Assembly (NCBI GenBank): GCA_021463515.1
Contig: JAJTYZ010000070.1
Location: forward strand, 1-54,559
Length of the DNA stretch: 54,559 nucleotides
Reading direction: 5' to 3'
Source: Chthoniobacterales bacterium
GTDB lineage: Bacteria; Verrucomicrobiota; Verrucomicrobiia; Chthoniobacterales; JACTMZ01
Shown in pieces: positions 27,001-35,535 of this stretch. Each line of letters opens with the position of its first letter. The first letter of the stretch is position 1. The translations under genes were made by a program, and so were the position numbers. A model generated the notes under the pieces. The model worked only from the letters and a program-made list of their open reading frames with translations. It was not told the DNA's origin and did no database searches.

Positions 27001-29576
27001 ATATCTCGCTCGAAATTCCACGAGATGAGTTTGTCGTTGTGACGGGATTGAGCGGCTCCGGAAAATCCTCTTTGGCCTTTGATATTCTTTTTGCGGAAGG
27101 TCAGCGACGATTTTTGGACTGCATGTCCACCTACGCTCGGCAGTTTGTGGGGCAAATGGAAAAGCCGGATGTGGATCATATCGAAGGTCTCCCTCCCGCC
27201 GTTGCCATTGAGCAGCGCATTTCACGTGGAGGTGGAAAATCCACGGTGGCGACCATTACGGAGATTCATCATTTCCTGCGCTTGCTCTACTCGAAACTTG
27301 GCACGCAATACTGTCCGCATTGCCACATTCCCGTGGCCAGTACCACCCTTGCGGAAGTGGCGGATAAACTCCGTGCATTTTCCGAAGTTGGCACCGTACA
27401 AGTTTTTGCTCCGCTCATTAAATCCCGCAAGGGCTATCATAAGGACGTCGCCGCGTGGGCTGTGCGGCATGGTTTCGAAAAACTTCTCGTGGATGGGCAT
27501 TTTATCAATGCCGACCAATTCCCCGAACTCTCACGCTATCGCGAACATTCGATTGATGCGCTCGTGGGACAAATCACCCGTGCCAGCGAGGAAGAAGCTC
27601 TCGATCTTGCCCGACGCGCTTTGGAAATTGGTAAAAATACCGCTCGGCTCGTACGCGGAAATGAAAACGAGTTGCTGAGCATTGAAATGTCTTGTCCCTC
27701 GTGCGCTCGCGCTTTTGAGCCCCTCGATCCAAGAATGTTTTCCTTCAACTCTCCACACGGTTGGTGTGAAACCTGCCGTGGCTTCGGGCTCGTTTACGAT
27801 CGTGATTTTCAGACCGATCAGGCCCACACCCAACTCGAGGCCGACCTGCAGGAAGAGCAGGCTCGCGAAGATGTCGAAGAAGGAACAGCCCATCCGTGTC
27901 CGGAATGTGAGGGCGTTCGCCTCAATGTGGAAGCACGCCATGTTATGGTGCAAGAACATCCCATCGCCGACTTTACCCGTGCGAGTGCCCGTGAAGCCGA
28001 GCATCTGTTGGAGAGTCTCCTATTTCATGGAAATGACGCCACGCTGGCCGCAGACATTCTTCCTGAAATTCGGCAACGCCTAGGATTTATGCGGCGGGTT
28101 GGATTGGATTACCTCACGCTCGATCGTCCGGCGACAACTCTTTCCGGTGGCGAGGCCCAGCGTATTCGTCTTGCAGCACAGCTCGGGTCTAATTTACGCG
28201 GTGTCCTTTATGTGCTTGATGAACCCACGATCGGACTTCACGAACGTGACAACCGTAGCTTGCTTGATGCGCTGGAGGAATTAGTCAAACAAGGTAACTC
28301 ACTTCTCGTCGTGGAACATGATGAGGCGACGATGCGCCGCGCTTCACGCGTGATTGATCTCGGCCCCGGGGCGGGCACTCGGGGCGGAGAAGTTATGGCG
28401 ACGGGAACCCTGCAAGAAATCCTGCGTTCGGAAAATTCTGTCACCGGACGTTGCCTCGCGCATCCCACACCGCGCCCCTCGCGTGGCAACCGACGCTCCC
28501 TCAAAGATGCCGATCTGCACTGGCTCGAATTACACGGCGCTTCGTTGCACAATTTGAAAAATATCAATGTCCGCATTCCCCTTGGACGACTGACCGTGGC
28601 TTGTGGCATTTCGGGTTCCGGAAAGTCCTCTCTCCTGCGTGGCACCCTTGTTCCGGCGCTAAAAGAAACCACAACGCGCCGTGGCCGAAAACCCGCTCGC
28701 AAAGCGACACCGCCGCCTTATGACAAACTTCTCGGCACGGAGCATGTGGCCGGCGTTCACATGGTGGATCAATCCCCCATTGGTAAAACTTCCCGCTCCA
28801 CACCGGCCACATATATTAAAGTCTTTGACGAAATTCGTCAGATTTTTGCCGGCCTTCCCGCAGCGCGTATGCGCGGCTATAATGCAAGTCGTTTTTCTTT
28901 TAATACCGATGGCGGACGCTGTGAAACCTGCCTTGGGCAAGGCGCAATTAAGCTCGAAATGAGTTTTCTTCCCACGAGTTGGCTCCCCTGCAGCGAGTGT
29001 GAAGGGAGCCGTTACAATCGTCAGACTCTCGATGTCACTTATCGTGGAAAAACCATCGCCGATGTCATGCGGATGACCGCCGCAGAAGCAGCGACATTTT
29101 TTGAACCCCATCCCAAGATTCATCGTGCACTTTCGTATCTCGTTGAAACAGGACTCGGTTATCTCACGCTGGGGCAACCAAGCCCGACGCTTTCCGGCGG
29201 TGAAGCACAGCGCATTAAACTCGTCACTGAACTTGCCCGAGCCGGTGGGGGAAAAAGTCGGCGGTTGCACGCTGATAAAGTCGGCAATTTTTATCTTCTC
29301 GAAGAACCGACGATTGGACTTCACATGGCGGATGTCGAGCAGCTCATAGCCATCCTTCATCGTCTCACAGATGAAGGCCATACAGTCGTGGTAATTGAGC
29401 ACAATCTCGATGTGATTGCCGAAGCGGACTACGTTCTCGAAATTGGCCCGGAGGCCGGAGCGGAAGGAGGGCACCTTGTAGCCGCCGGTACACCCGAGCA
29501 AGTTACGCTGATAAAAAACAGCCCCACGGCTCCCTTCCTTCAACCGCTTTTGACGCGTAAATCATCTCAGGACTAG
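24042..29576 (+). CDS. uvrA: Excinuclease ABC subunit A, tandem-duplicated (double UvrA, 1844 aa)
   Basis: Two complete UvrA units are fused head to tail, giving four ABC ATPase modules. Walker A loops are GPSGSGKSS (residue 45), GVSGSGKST (646), GLSGSGKSS (1002) and GISGSGKSS (1522). Signature loops LSGGE(V/S/A)QR lie near 495, 839, 1367 and 1717. Walker B reads [24 protein letters not shown] and, in the last module, [10 protein letters not shown] with Glu replacing the first Asp. Zinc-binding Cys pairs recur in both halves (for example CAWC...CPEC and CERC...CSSC; CPSC...CETC and CETC...CSEC). UvrA scans DNA for damage and loads UvrB in nucleotide excision repair. Standard UvrA is about 940 residues and dimerises; a covalent tandem is known in Chlamydia. 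No uvrB is nearby. Confidence 0.97.
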   Translation: MASRKRSTSSQLPRVPSIRVRGARQNNLQGIDLDLPRGLLHVITGPSGSGKSSLAFDTIYAEGQRRYIETFSPYTRQFFDRMDKPRADVIEGIPPAIAIEQSNNVKTTRSTVGTITEINDYLKLLFPRLAIASCPSCQRPIRPETARSIVREVQCLSRGKHLLVTFPVGTGDSEKRTAAQFFSFLQQQGYLRIWNEGKILRTDETPPPTLPATVLVIQDRVESDSETRLTEAIEAALHLGKGRLEVIDEDNGKSHPFSTGWHCAWCDMDIRPPTPGLFSFNHPLGACPECRGFGRTIGLDWQRIIPDHSRTLAEGVVRPFQNGMAQECQEDLLRHARRRKMDLHCPFHLLPQDDQNWVIQGDRRAGESLNDVWDSDRWYGVQGYFDWLETKTYKMHVRVLLSRYRSYNECPKCFGGRFQPETLNYRLRGKDNVALTLPELAAKPIHHLRDFLVGVVVPSGDRTTQLLHDQITSRLSYLVEVGLPYLTLDRPTRTLSGGEVQRVNLTTCLGASLVNTLFVMDEPSVGLHPRDLDQLLRIMRKLRDKGNTLLVVEHDEAVMRAADWLTDIGPGRGETGGRLMFSGSPTKISDAQNSLTADFLLGRRHIPIPTKRRKAKKFLRLRGASLHNIRKLDVDFPLGVFTCVTGVSGSGKSTLVHGLLHHNLRRERGEMVEGDAGVIKKITGIEHVGDVVMVDQSPPGKSSRSTPVVYIGAWDPIRELFAHSGAAKAAGLTASSFSFNSNHGRCERCAGLGYERVEMQFLSDVSLVCSSCGGKRFQPHVLCVLLEGKSVHDILEMTVTEALSFFKTFPKHEKITNLLQTLADVGLGYLRLGQPTSFLSGGESQRLKLAAHLADADAEASLLLFDEPTTGLHLDDIERLLSVFQRLVDAGHTLIVIEHNTEVIKSADHIIDIGPEAGEGGGRIVATGTPEEIGRSTEARTAPFLREALEKSEDKPTLRVAETGTAPVLADNGRIRISGAREHNLKNISLEIPRDEFVVVTGLSGSGKSSLAFDILFAEGQRRFLDCMSTYARQFVGQMEKPDVDHIEGLPPAVAIEQRISRGGGKSTVATITEIHHFLRLLYSKLGTQYCPHCHIPVASTTLAEVADKLRAFSEVGTVQVFAPLIKSRKGYHKDVAAWAVRHGFEKLLVDGHFINADQFPELSRYREHSIDALVGQITRASEEEALDLARRALEIGKNTARLVRGNENELLSIEMSCPSCARAFEPLDPRMFSFNSPHGWCETCRGFGLVYDRDFQTDQAHTQLEADLQEEQAREDVEEGTAHPCPECEGVRLNVEARHVMVQEHPIADFTRASAREAEHLLESLLFHGNDATLAADILPEIRQRLGFMRRVGLDYLTLDRPATTLSGGEAQRIRLAAQLGSNLRGVLYVLDEPTIGLHERDNRSLLDALEELVKQGNSLLVVEHDEATMRRASRVIDLGPGAGTRGGEVMATGTLQEILRSENSVTGRCLAHPTPRPSRGNRRSLKDADLHWLELHGASLHNLKNINVRIPLGRLTVACGISGSGKSSLLRGTLVPALKETTTRRGRKPARKATPPPYDKLLGTEHVAGVHMVDQSPIGKTSRSTPATYIKVFDEIRQIFAGLPAARMRGYNASRFSFNTDGGRCETCLGQGAIKLEMSFLPTSWLPCSECEGSRYNRQTLDVTYRGKTIADVMRMTAAEAATFFEPHPKIHRALSYLVETGLGYLTLGQPSPTLSGGEAQRIKLVTELARAGGGKSRRLHADKVGNFYLLEEPTIGLHMADVEQLIAILHRLTDEGHTVVVIEHNLDVIAEADYVLEIGPEAGAEGGHLVAAGTPEQVTLIKNSPTAPFLQPLLTRKSSQD

Positions 29577-29874
29577 CTGAATCTTGGTCGTAAGTTCTCC
29601 ACGAGATATCCCAATGGCTTGCTGCCCTGTTTTTTTAAGCCCCCGTACCGTCAGGATGCACTTTAGTCGTAGTACTATCTCACATTGCTCCCTTCGAAAG
29701 TCACGACATTCAGAACAACATTCCTTTTGAAATGGACGCCTAAAAATTTTTACTCAAAAAATGTTCTGCGCCTCTGGCTCTGCCAAAGGAACCATTTCAG
29801 ACAGGAAGCCCGCCATCAAAAATCCTTCCCGATAAGTTTTGACAACGACTGTTCGATTTGCAAAAAGCCCCCTG
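29577..29874. other. Intergenic region between uvrA and the dehydrogenase pair
   Basis: About 300 bases with no credible ORF, RNA gene or terminator hairpin. An A/T-rich stretch (CTAAAAATTTTTACTCAAAAAATG, 29742-29763) may hold a promoter, but no convincing -35/-10 pair is seen. Downstream base composition and gene content change from housekeeping to accessory. Confidence 0.4.
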
Positions 29875-30909
29875 ATGAAAGTTGTCATAGCTCGAGGAAG
29901 AGGCAAAGTTGAGATGACGGACATTCCATTGCCTCAGCCGACTGCTTATCAGGCTCTGTGCAAGATTGACGCCTGTGCGACATGCAGTGGAACGGATCAG
30001 AAGATCGTCGCGGGGACGTTACCTTGGAATACAGATTACCCCGGTATCCTCGGCCACGAAAGCGTAGGGCGCGTCGTTGAAATTGGAAAAAGGGTTAGAA
30101 ATATTCGCCCGGGCGACACCTTTTTACGCCCAACCGCAGTCTATAATGGAGACAAGTTGGGCGACTACTTTTCGCTCTGGGGGGGATTTGCGGAATATGG
30201 GCTGGTGACCGACACACAAGCTCTGCTCGAAGATGATGCGGACGCCAAACCGAACGGCTATTGCGTCTTCCAACAAAAGATTCCGTCCGGCATCGCGCCA
30301 GCAGATGCTACCATGATGATCACGTTAAAAGAGTGCGCGAGCTTTCTGGCAAACGTCGGCGCCAAATTCCGAAATTCGTTGGTCATTCTGGGCAGCGGGC
30401 CTGTCGCGGCGGGGATGACGTATTTTGCGAAGCTTTACGGAATGTATCCGGTCATCGCGATCGGACGGCGGGATCAACCACTGGCGGAACTCCGGAAAAT
30501 CGGGGCGGATTTCACGATCAACAACACGACCGAAGACATCGTGACGAAGGTCAAAGAGATCACGTCCGGGCGGGGAGCAAATCTCGTAGTGGACTGCGCT
30601 GGCGATGCGGCGTTGATTACCGCCGCCAGCCAACTCCTCGCAGAAGACGGGCGACTTGCGCCCTACGCCGTAGGGCATGAGTTCCAATACAAATTGGATC
30701 GCGTCCCCGGCCCCGGTGCGTGGGAATTTGTTTTCGCGGGACCGAACGAGGATTTAGCGCACCAGTATCTTCTGGATCTTCATCGCCTCAACGTGCTGCC
30801 CCTCACCTCATTTTATTCCCACCGACTCTCATTTAACCAATTCCTCGAAGGCTTCGAAATGCTGAAAAACAAGCAAGCCTCAAAAATCGTTTTTGAAATG
30901 GAGACATAA
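29875..30909 (+). CDS. Zinc-type medium-chain alcohol dehydrogenase family protein
   Basis: A 344-residue MDR-family oxidoreductase. The N-terminal GroES-like domain has DACATCSGTDQ, supplying the catalytic-zinc Cys, and GILGHESVGRVVEIGKRVRNIRPGD. The nucleotide-binding domain has LVILGSGPVAAGMTYFAKLYGM and IGRRDQPLAELRKIGADFTIN. The four-cysteine structural-zinc lobe is absent. The ATG at 29875 fits the family start (MKVVIARGRGKVEMTDIPLPQP). A second MDR gene starts 5 bases after the stop, so the two probably act in one pathway, perhaps oxidation of a polyol or sugar derivative. The substrate is unknown. Confidence 0.85.
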   Translation: MKVVIARGRGKVEMTDIPLPQPTAYQALCKIDACATCSGTDQKIVAGTLPWNTDYPGILGHESVGRVVEIGKRVRNIRPGDTFLRPTAVYNGDKLGDYFSLWGGFAEYGLVTDTQALLEDDADAKPNGYCVFQQKIPSGIAPADATMMITLKECASFLANVGAKFRNSLVILGSGPVAAGMTYFAKLYGMYPVIAIGRRDQPLAELRKIGADFTINNTTEDIVTKVKEITSGRGANLVVDCAGDAALITAASQLLAEDGRLAPYAVGHEFQYKLDRVPGPGAWEFVFAGPNEDLAHQYLLDLHRLNVLPLTSFYSHRLSFNQFLEGFEMLKNKQASKIVFEMET

Positions 30910-30914
30910 ATAAG

Positions 30915-31925
30915 ATGAGCGATCTCAAAACCAACGCGGTCATTTTCCCGGAAGCCAACAAATTCGCAATCACCGAGCTGCAACTCGAGCCGCCCGGCCC
31001 CACGGATATCATCGTACGCACCCTTGTCTCGGCGATTTCGCCCGGCACGGAACGATGGATCTTGCGAGGCAAACACGTCGGCACAACTTTCCCCTGCGCT
31101 CCCGGCTACCACCGGATCGGCATCGTCGAATATTGCGGCCCCGACGTGAACCGATTCCAAGTCGGCGACGTGGTGTACGGCTCTGCCAACCGCTGGAAAG
31201 GCGACATTGCCTCCATGTGGGGCGCGCACGTTGGACTCTCGGTCGGCGAGCAAGCAGAATACCGGTTCCTCTCCACCACCCTTCCCGCGCAGGTTGAGTT
31301 GGAAGCTCTGTCCTTCACGGTGCTCGCAAGCGTGGCACATCGCGGAATAAGATTTTGCGAGGTCAAATCACGGCAGCGACTTCTCATCATTGGAGCCGGA
31401 TTTCTCGGATTATGCGCCGCACAATTTGCGATCTACCGGGGAGCGGAGGTTGTACTCCTCGATCTGGATGACAACCGGATTGCGCTGGCCAAGCAGTTTA
31501 CACCCCATGCGTTCCGCTCGGATGATCCCGAAATAGAAGAGAAATTGCGCGCCATCGCCCCGGATGGGTTCGACCTGCTCTACGACACGGTGGGGCATGC
31601 AGAAACAACAGACCAACTCGTGCCGCTCGTGCGCCAACAAGGAAGCCTCTTGCTACAAGCTCAATATTTTGATCGCCAGCACTGCGCGATTAACCTCGAC
31701 CAGATAAAGCAACGAGAGCTGACCATGAAAACGACCTGCGGTTGCGACGGCCTTGATCTCGCGGAGACGACAGCAGCCATCCGCCAGCGCATTGTGCAAG
31801 TCACACCGACAATCACCCACCGGTTCGAAGCGAAGGATGCGCTACAAGGATTCGAGATACTCCACACCGGACAGCCCTTCAACATGGGGATCGTCCTGCG
31901 CTGGGACGAACGGGTGCGTGACTAA
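30915..31925 (+). CDS. Zinc-binding-dehydrogenase-like MDR protein without catalytic Cys
   Basis: The 336-residue protein begins like MDR enzymes but carries SAISPGTERWILRG, the motif of the BchC-like and related branch in which the zinc-binding Cys is replaced. PGYHRIGIVEYCGPDVNRFQVGDVVYG follows in place of the GHE motif. The Rossmann domain reads LLIIGAGFLGLCAAQFAIYRGAEVVLLDLDDNRIALAKQF. It is probably an NAD(P)-dependent dehydrogenase using another metal set or none. It lies immediately downstream of another MDR gene and would be co-transcribed with it. Substrate unknown. Confidence 0.8.
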   Translation: MSDLKTNAVIFPEANKFAITELQLEPPGPTDIIVRTLVSAISPGTERWILRGKHVGTTFPCAPGYHRIGIVEYCGPDVNRFQVGDVVYGSANRWKGDIASMWGAHVGLSVGEQAEYRFLSTTLPAQVELEALSFTVLASVAHRGIRFCEVKSRQRLLIIGAGFLGLCAAQFAIYRGAEVVLLDLDDNRIALAKQFTPHAFRSDDPEIEEKLRAIAPDGFDLLYDTVGHAETTDQLVPLVRQQGSLLLQAQYFDRQHCAINLDQIKQRELTMKTTCGCDGLDLAETTAAIRQRIVQVTPTITHRFEAKDALQGFEILHTGQPFNMGIVLRWDERVRD

Positions 31926-32046
31926 AAAACTAGCACTCCCTGCTACCTGCTAAAACACCCCAACCGCCAGCTTGCTGGGGCAGGTCATGCGGACGTTAGC
32001 CAGAGAGCAGGCTCGCAACCGCATTCCGAATGTTAATCTTGTCCTC

Positions 32047-32274
32047 ATGAAATCGGAGTTCACAGCAATCATTGAAAATGCGCCAGAAGGCGGATATTGG
32101 GCGATCTGCCCGGAAGTGCCGGAAGCAAACGGGCAGGGGGAGACGGTCAAAGAGACGAAGCAGAATCTCATTGAGGCCATTGAATTGATTCTGGAAGACC
32201 GTCGGCTCAACATTTTGCGCGGACTTCCCGATGATGCGATACAAGAGAAAATACTCGTCAGCGAACCCCGTTGA
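32047..32274 (+). CDS. HicB-like antitoxin (type II TA family), no partner seen
   Basis: The 75-residue protein MKSEFTAIIENAPEGGYWAICPEVPEANGQGETVKETKQNLIEAIELILE is the partial RNase-H-like fold of HicB antitoxins (glycine-Tyr-Trp then cPEvP and GqGeT). The usual RHH or HTH DNA-binding C-terminus is absent; it ends after EKILVSEPR. No intact HicA toxin frame is found within 150 bases on either side, so it is a solitary copy, as is common for this family. The ATG at 32047 is chosen over the longer track start because homology begins there. Confidence 0.7.
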   Translation: MKSEFTAIIENAPEGGYWAICPEVPEANGQGETVKETKQNLIEAIELILEDRRLNILRGLPDDAIQEKILVSEPR

Positions 32275-32358
32275 AAAAGGTTCCTTTTTTCCATCTTCCC
32301 CGCCGTCTCTCTGTAATAATCTCTCCACTCCAACCCCCTTCAACCCTTTTCCCTTGGT

Positions 32359-32493
32359 CATGATGTGCGAAAGGAAGAGAGAACCTGAGGACATGCGTTG
32401 GTGGTCATGTTGGCCTATTGGCTGGTTCAGGAACTGATCCGCTGTTGCGTTGATTTGGATCTCACCGTAGGCGAAGGCATCAAGCAAAATTGA
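32359..32493 (+). pseudogene. Transposase C-terminal relic (IS4/IS1634-like)
   Basis: In one frame the bases read HDVRKEERT, a TGA stop, then GHALVVMLAYWLVQELI and CCVDLDLTVGEGIKQN before a final stop. Conserved blocks of this form (R-x-E-R-T-x-G-H-x-x-V-x-x-L-A-Y and D-L-T-V-x-E-G) close many IS4-superfamily transposases. Only about 45 codons survive, with an internal stop, and no inverted terminal repeats or target-site duplication are seen. It is a fossil of an insertion sequence between the HicB gene and the accessory gene at 32721. The family assignment is from memory. Confidence 0.55.
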
Positions 32494-32533
32494 GTACATT
32501 CTCGGAATTTCTCCATGGCATGCGAAATTTTAT

Positions 32534-32550
32534 CATGCGTGAAAAGTGCT
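32534..32550. promoter_or_regulatory. 17-base shared motif, copy 1 (candidate AraC-family operator)
   Basis: CATGCGTGAAAAGTGCT lies about 170 bases upstream of the 598-aa gene. An identical 17-mer is found at 36476-36492 in the araC/PEP-CTERM intergenic region. Sharing between two promoter regions on either side of an AraC-type regulator suggests a common binding site. Confidence 0.45.
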
Positions 32551-32563
32551 ATAAATTTGGATA

Positions 32564-32588
32564 ATTGTTCAATTGAATATAGAACAAT
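32564..32588. promoter_or_regulatory. Inverted repeat ATTGTTC-N11-GAACAAT upstream of the 598-aa gene
   Basis: A perfect 7-bp inverted repeat with an AT-rich 11-base spacer sits 14 bases after motif copy 1 and about 130 bases before the ATG at 32721. No T run follows. It could be an operator, or an old IS end given the transposase relic just upstream. The remainder of the 446-base gap (32275-32720) shows no other gene. Confidence 0.4.
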
Positions 32589-32720
32589 CATAGTGAAGGA
32601 TACCATGCGTTGAATCCTCTTACACCCATGCCCATTGGCACTCTCATGGCTTTCATTTTTGCGCCCGCGTCTAGAAAGGCTCCATTCGAAATATCCGCTT
32701 CATCATAAGCGCACTGAATT

Positions 32721-34517
32721 ATGAACACAGCTAGCAACACCGACCTTACAAAGTTTTACTCTACGAAAGCCGAACGCCGTCGCCGCCTGTTTCACTTGGC
32801 CATTGAGTCGGTGGAATCAGGCGTCCAGCCTTTTGACGAGAAACATCTTCTGATTCAGCAGATGCCAGATCGCGGGCCATCACCGCATCGCGCCGGCCTG
32901 ACGGTCGTGCAGCAGACGCCGGAATACGCGATTGCCCTACTGGAGACCGGACGCGATCCTGAGCTGGCCCTCCGCATTCTGAATCGTCTTTTGGATTATC
33001 AATGCACCGATCCCAACCGATATGACTTTGGGAATTGGCTTTGGATGGATGGGTGGGAACGCGCCCGCGATACGAATGCGGTCGGGATGATCCTCCCACC
33101 GCTCGCCTACGTGCTCCGTCATCACAGCCATCGCGTCGAGGACGCGCTGCGGGAACGTCTCCTGCGAGCCTTCGACTTGGCGGGTCACGGCCTGCTGGGC
33201 CTGCGATTCACGACGGCATACACCAATATGCACGTCATTCGGATGCTCGGACTCTTCATCGTGGCGCATTTTACTGAGAATGCGCGTCTGCGCGAGCTGG
33301 CCTATTGGGATTGGGTCGAGTGGATGCAGGAAATCACCCTGCACGGTTTCAATGAATACTTGAGTCCCACCTACACCGGCACGGTTCTCTTCGCTCTCGA
33401 GGAGCTGGCCGAAGCGCCGGGGGTCACGCCGGAATTTCAGGAACAAGTCCAGCAAATCATAACGATTCTTTGGGCGCAGATGCTCGATTGGTATCATCCC
33501 CCAAGCGGTCGGCTGTGCGGGCCGTTCGCCCGCAGCTACGATCCGCGCCTCTTGCCCGGCGGGGCGGACTCCGGCGTTTCCCAGCTTTTCTGGCGCGAAT
33601 TTGGAGACCCAGAGCCGGAGCCTCTGCCCAGCACGGTGTGTGCCCGCTGGGCCATGAGCGAATGGGTGATGCCCGACGAAATCCACCAGCAATTGGCGCG
33701 TCGGACGTGGCCCCACAGCGTCGAGGGACGTGCACCGTTCTGGCCGAAGGATCACCGCAGTGGCTACCAAACCGAGACCTTTGCCCTGGGAGTCAAATGC
33801 GGGGGGCATCGGAGCGGTGCCGACGAGATTCCGTTATTTCTGTCATGGGCCGACACGCATCCTCGGCGCACGCTTTTCCTGAGTACGGATCACGCGGGCA
33901 TCACGCACCACGCCACACAGGATGATTTCCGTGTGCTTGGTGCGTGCCTGACTCATCAGCCGATGCCCAATCACCAATCGCCCGAGCTGCCGGTTTTCTG
34001 GGGCTTGAAGCCACCCCAACCGCTGCCGACAACGGTCAGGGTGATGTTTCATCTGGGCGCATCGGATCAGATGGATATTGAGGCATCCGAAGGCGCGCTT
34101 CTCCCCAATGTGCCTCTACGATGGAACGTGGGGCCGATCGCCTGCGTCTGGCAATGGTTGCCTCGATCCGCCGAATTTGCTCATGCGGCGCTCGTGTGCC
34201 GCGCTGGAGAGTGGTTGATCGAAGTTTCGCTGCAAACCGACCACCTGCCTCCCGGCACCTCCGATGGGTTCGCCTACGCTCTTGTGGTTGCCCAGCGCGC
34301 GGAATCTGTCGCTCCCATTCAGACCCTCCCCGGGAAACCGCAGGAATGGCTGCTCCACGCCACCCTGGGCGGGAGCGTACTAAACCTCACCGTCCCGCTC
34401 GATCAGTCGTTCCACCACCGGAGCCAGGAGATCTTGGTCACGGAGGAAACCTACTTTGGAGTTTCTCTATGGTCTGCCGTGCGGCAACCCTTCGCTGCGC
34501 TTGGAAAGTTGCAGTGA
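32721..34517 (+). CDS. Uncharacterised 598-aa protein, probable alpha/alpha-toroid carbohydrate-active fold
   Basis: I do not recognise the family with confidence. Residues 1-370 are helical and repetitive in the style of (alpha/alpha)n toroids. Aromatic-rich motifs include YDFGNWLWMDGWERARDTNA, FTTAYTNMHVIRMLG, GFNEYLSPTYTGTVLFALEEL and LDWYHPPSGRLCGPFARSYD. The C-terminal third looks beta-rich (GPIACVWQWLPRSAEFAHAALVCR). This two-part plan is common in polysaccharide lyases and in unsaturated-glucuronyl or rhamnogalacturonyl hydrolases. No signal peptide is seen. The 3' end is repeated after the downstream vapBC genes. A shared 17-base motif upstream suggests AraC control. Confidence 0.65.
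   Translation: MNTASNTDLTKFYSTKAERRRRLFHLAIESVESGVQPFDEKHLLIQQMPDRGPSPHRAGLTVVQQTPEYAIALLETGRDPELALRILNRLLDYQCTDPNRYDFGNWLWMDGWERARDTNAVGMILPPLAYVLRHHSHRVEDALRERLLRAFDLAGHGLLGLRFTTAYTNMHVIRMLGLFIVAHFTENARLRELAYWDWVEWMQEITLHGFNEYLSPTYTGTVLFALEELAEAPGVTPEFQEQVQQIITILWAQMLDWYHPPSGRLCGPFARSYDPRLLPGGADSGVSQLFWREFGDPEPEPLPSTVCARWAMSEWVMPDEIHQQLARRTWPHSVEGRAPFWPKDHRSGYQTETFALGVKCGGHRSGADEIPLFLSWADTHPRRTLFLSTDHAGITHHATQDDFRVLGACLTHQPMPNHQSPELPVFWGLKPPQPLPTTVRVMFHLGASDQMDIEASEGALLPNVPLRWNVGPIACVWQWLPRSAEFAHAALVCRAGEWLIEVSLQTDHLPPGTSDGFAYALVVAQRAESVAPIQTLPGKPQEWLLHATLGGSVLNLTVPLDQSFHHRSQEILVTEETYFGVSLWSAVRQPFAALGKLQ
34319..34504 (+). repeat. Direct repeat flanking vapBC, copy 1 (3' end of the 598-aa gene)
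   Basis: This 186-base stretch encoding QTLPGKPQEWLLHA to WSAVRQPFAAL is repeated at 35358-35535. Long exact runs are shared, such as CGGAGGAAACCTACTTTGGA. Confidence 0.85.
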
Positions 34518-34598
34518 AAACCTCCACCGCCCCCTCCATCCTCCATCTATAAAGCCCCCCTCCTTGCCATATTTCTATTTATGGGATACCTTATTTTT

Positions 34599-34850
34599 AT
34601 GAAAACCACCATTGATCTCGCGGACGATCTTACCGCCAAACTCAAAAGAAAAACCGTGCAGAACGGCATCTCCATGCGCGCCGCTTTCCATGAAGCACTC
34701 CGTCTTTGGCTGAAGAGGCAGCCTGTCGAGCCCAAGCCGCAAACGATCCGTCGCGACGTCGGTTTGATGTCCGGCCGTGGACTAACTCCCGAGGCCGCCT
34801 CTCTCTCCTGGGATGAGATGCGCTCCCTCAGCTACGACCAACGCGGGTAG
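34599..34850 (+). CDS. Ribbon-helix-helix antitoxin (VapB-like)
   Basis: The 83-residue protein MKTTIDLADDLTAKLKRKTVQNGISMRAAFHEALRLWLKRQP is a ribbon-helix-helix DNA-binding domain (short beta strand, two helices). A tail follows (SLSWDEMRSLSYDQRG) that would wrap the toxin. The ATG at 34599 begins exactly at the MKTTIDL strand; the track start six codons earlier is less likely. It stands 9 bases before a PIN-domain gene, the standard VapBC order, and presumably represses its own promoter. Confidence 0.85.
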   Translation: MKTTIDLADDLTAKLKRKTVQNGISMRAAFHEALRLWLKRQPVEPKPQTIRRDVGLMSGRGLTPEAASLSWDEMRSLSYDQRG

Positions 34851-34859
34851 GCAAATCGT

Positions 34860-35303
34860 ATGGTAGCTCTGGATACCAATCTCCTTGTCTATGCCCACCG
34901 GCAGGATTCCCCATTTCATGTTTCCGCGCTGGATACCCTCGAGCGACTTGGCAATGGCACCCGCCCCTGGTCCATCCCTTGGCCCTGCATCCACGAATTT
35001 CTCAGCATTGTGACACATCCGCGCATCTACAATCCGCCCAGCCCGATCACAACCGCCCTGGATTTTCTGGAAAACTGGCTCACCAGCCCCTCTCTCACGC
35101 TGATCACGGAAGGGGAAACCCACTTCTCCCAACTCGCCTCCCTCGCCCGCAAGGCCAAACTTTCCGGCCCCCGTATTCACGACGCCCGCATTGCCGCTCT
35201 CTGTCTCGCTCACGGCGTGGATGTCCTCTATACCGCCGACCGCGACTTCTCCCGCTTCCCGCAGCTCAAAACCCGTAATCCGCTTTTGGAAAACGATGAA
35301 TGA
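34860..35303 (+). CDS. PIN-domain ribonuclease toxin (VapC-like)
   Basis: The 147-residue protein shows the PIN acidic quartet: Asp5 in VALDTNLLVYAHR, Glu in PCIHEFLSIVTHP, Asp in GPRIHDARIAALC and Asp in LYTADRDFSRF. Such toxins are Mg2+-dependent endoribonucleases cleaving tRNA or rRNA, held inactive by the adjacent antitoxin. It follows the RHH gene after 9 bases. Codon use resembles the flanking accessory genes. The pair sits between two copies of a host gene segment. Confidence 0.9.
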   Translation: MVALDTNLLVYAHRQDSPFHVSALDTLERLGNGTRPWSIPWPCIHEFLSIVTHPRIYNPPSPITTALDFLENWLTSPSLTLITEGETHFSQLASLARKAKLSGPRIHDARIAALCLAHGVDVLYTADRDFSRFPQLKTRNPLLENDE

Positions 35304-35357
35304 TCAAGCGCAGCACCGAAGACAATTTGGCTTGTTTTTGAGATTTTACTATGCGTG

Positions 35358-35535
35358 TTCAGACCCTCTCCGGAAAGCCGCAGGAATGGCGGCTCCACGC
35401 CATCCTGGGCGGGAGCACTCTAAACCTCCCTGTCCCGCTTTCCACCACCGGAGCCAGGAGGTCTTGGTCACGGAGGAAACCTACTTTGGAATCCCTCCAT
35501 GGTCTGCGGCCCGGTAACCCGTCATTGCGTTTTGG
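35358..35535 (+). pseudogene. Direct repeat copy 2: decayed 3' fragment of the 598-aa gene
   Basis: The sequence matches 34319-34504 closely but lacks 10 bases (CGATCAGTCG) after CCCGCT, which shifts the frame. The first half reads QTLSGKPQEWRLHAILGGSTLNL in one frame; the second half reads FHHRSQEVLVTEETYFGIPPWSAAR in another, then a stop. Nothing upstream in this copy encodes the rest of the protein. It is a fragment of a tandem paralogue or a duplication product, not a gene. The stretch 35304-35521 holds nothing else. Confidence 0.85.

Noticed and set aside
26325-27179. Long minus-strand ORFs inside uvrA (here, and 24639-25451, 28659-29543)
   Set aside because: They are shadows of the uvrA reading frame with no protein-like motifs.
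31960-31990. Short inverted repeat near CCAGCTTGCTGG, considered as an integron attC site
   Set aside because: No consensus core or simple sites pair around it, and no integrase is present.
32275-32340. Possible HicA start (TTG AAA AAG GTT CCT) right after HicB
   Set aside because: The frame does not continue as HicA and lacks the conserved Gly-Ser-His motif.
31996-32499. 167-aa minus-strand ORF
   Set aside because: It is antisense to the HicB gene and the transposase relic, and its translation shows no family features.
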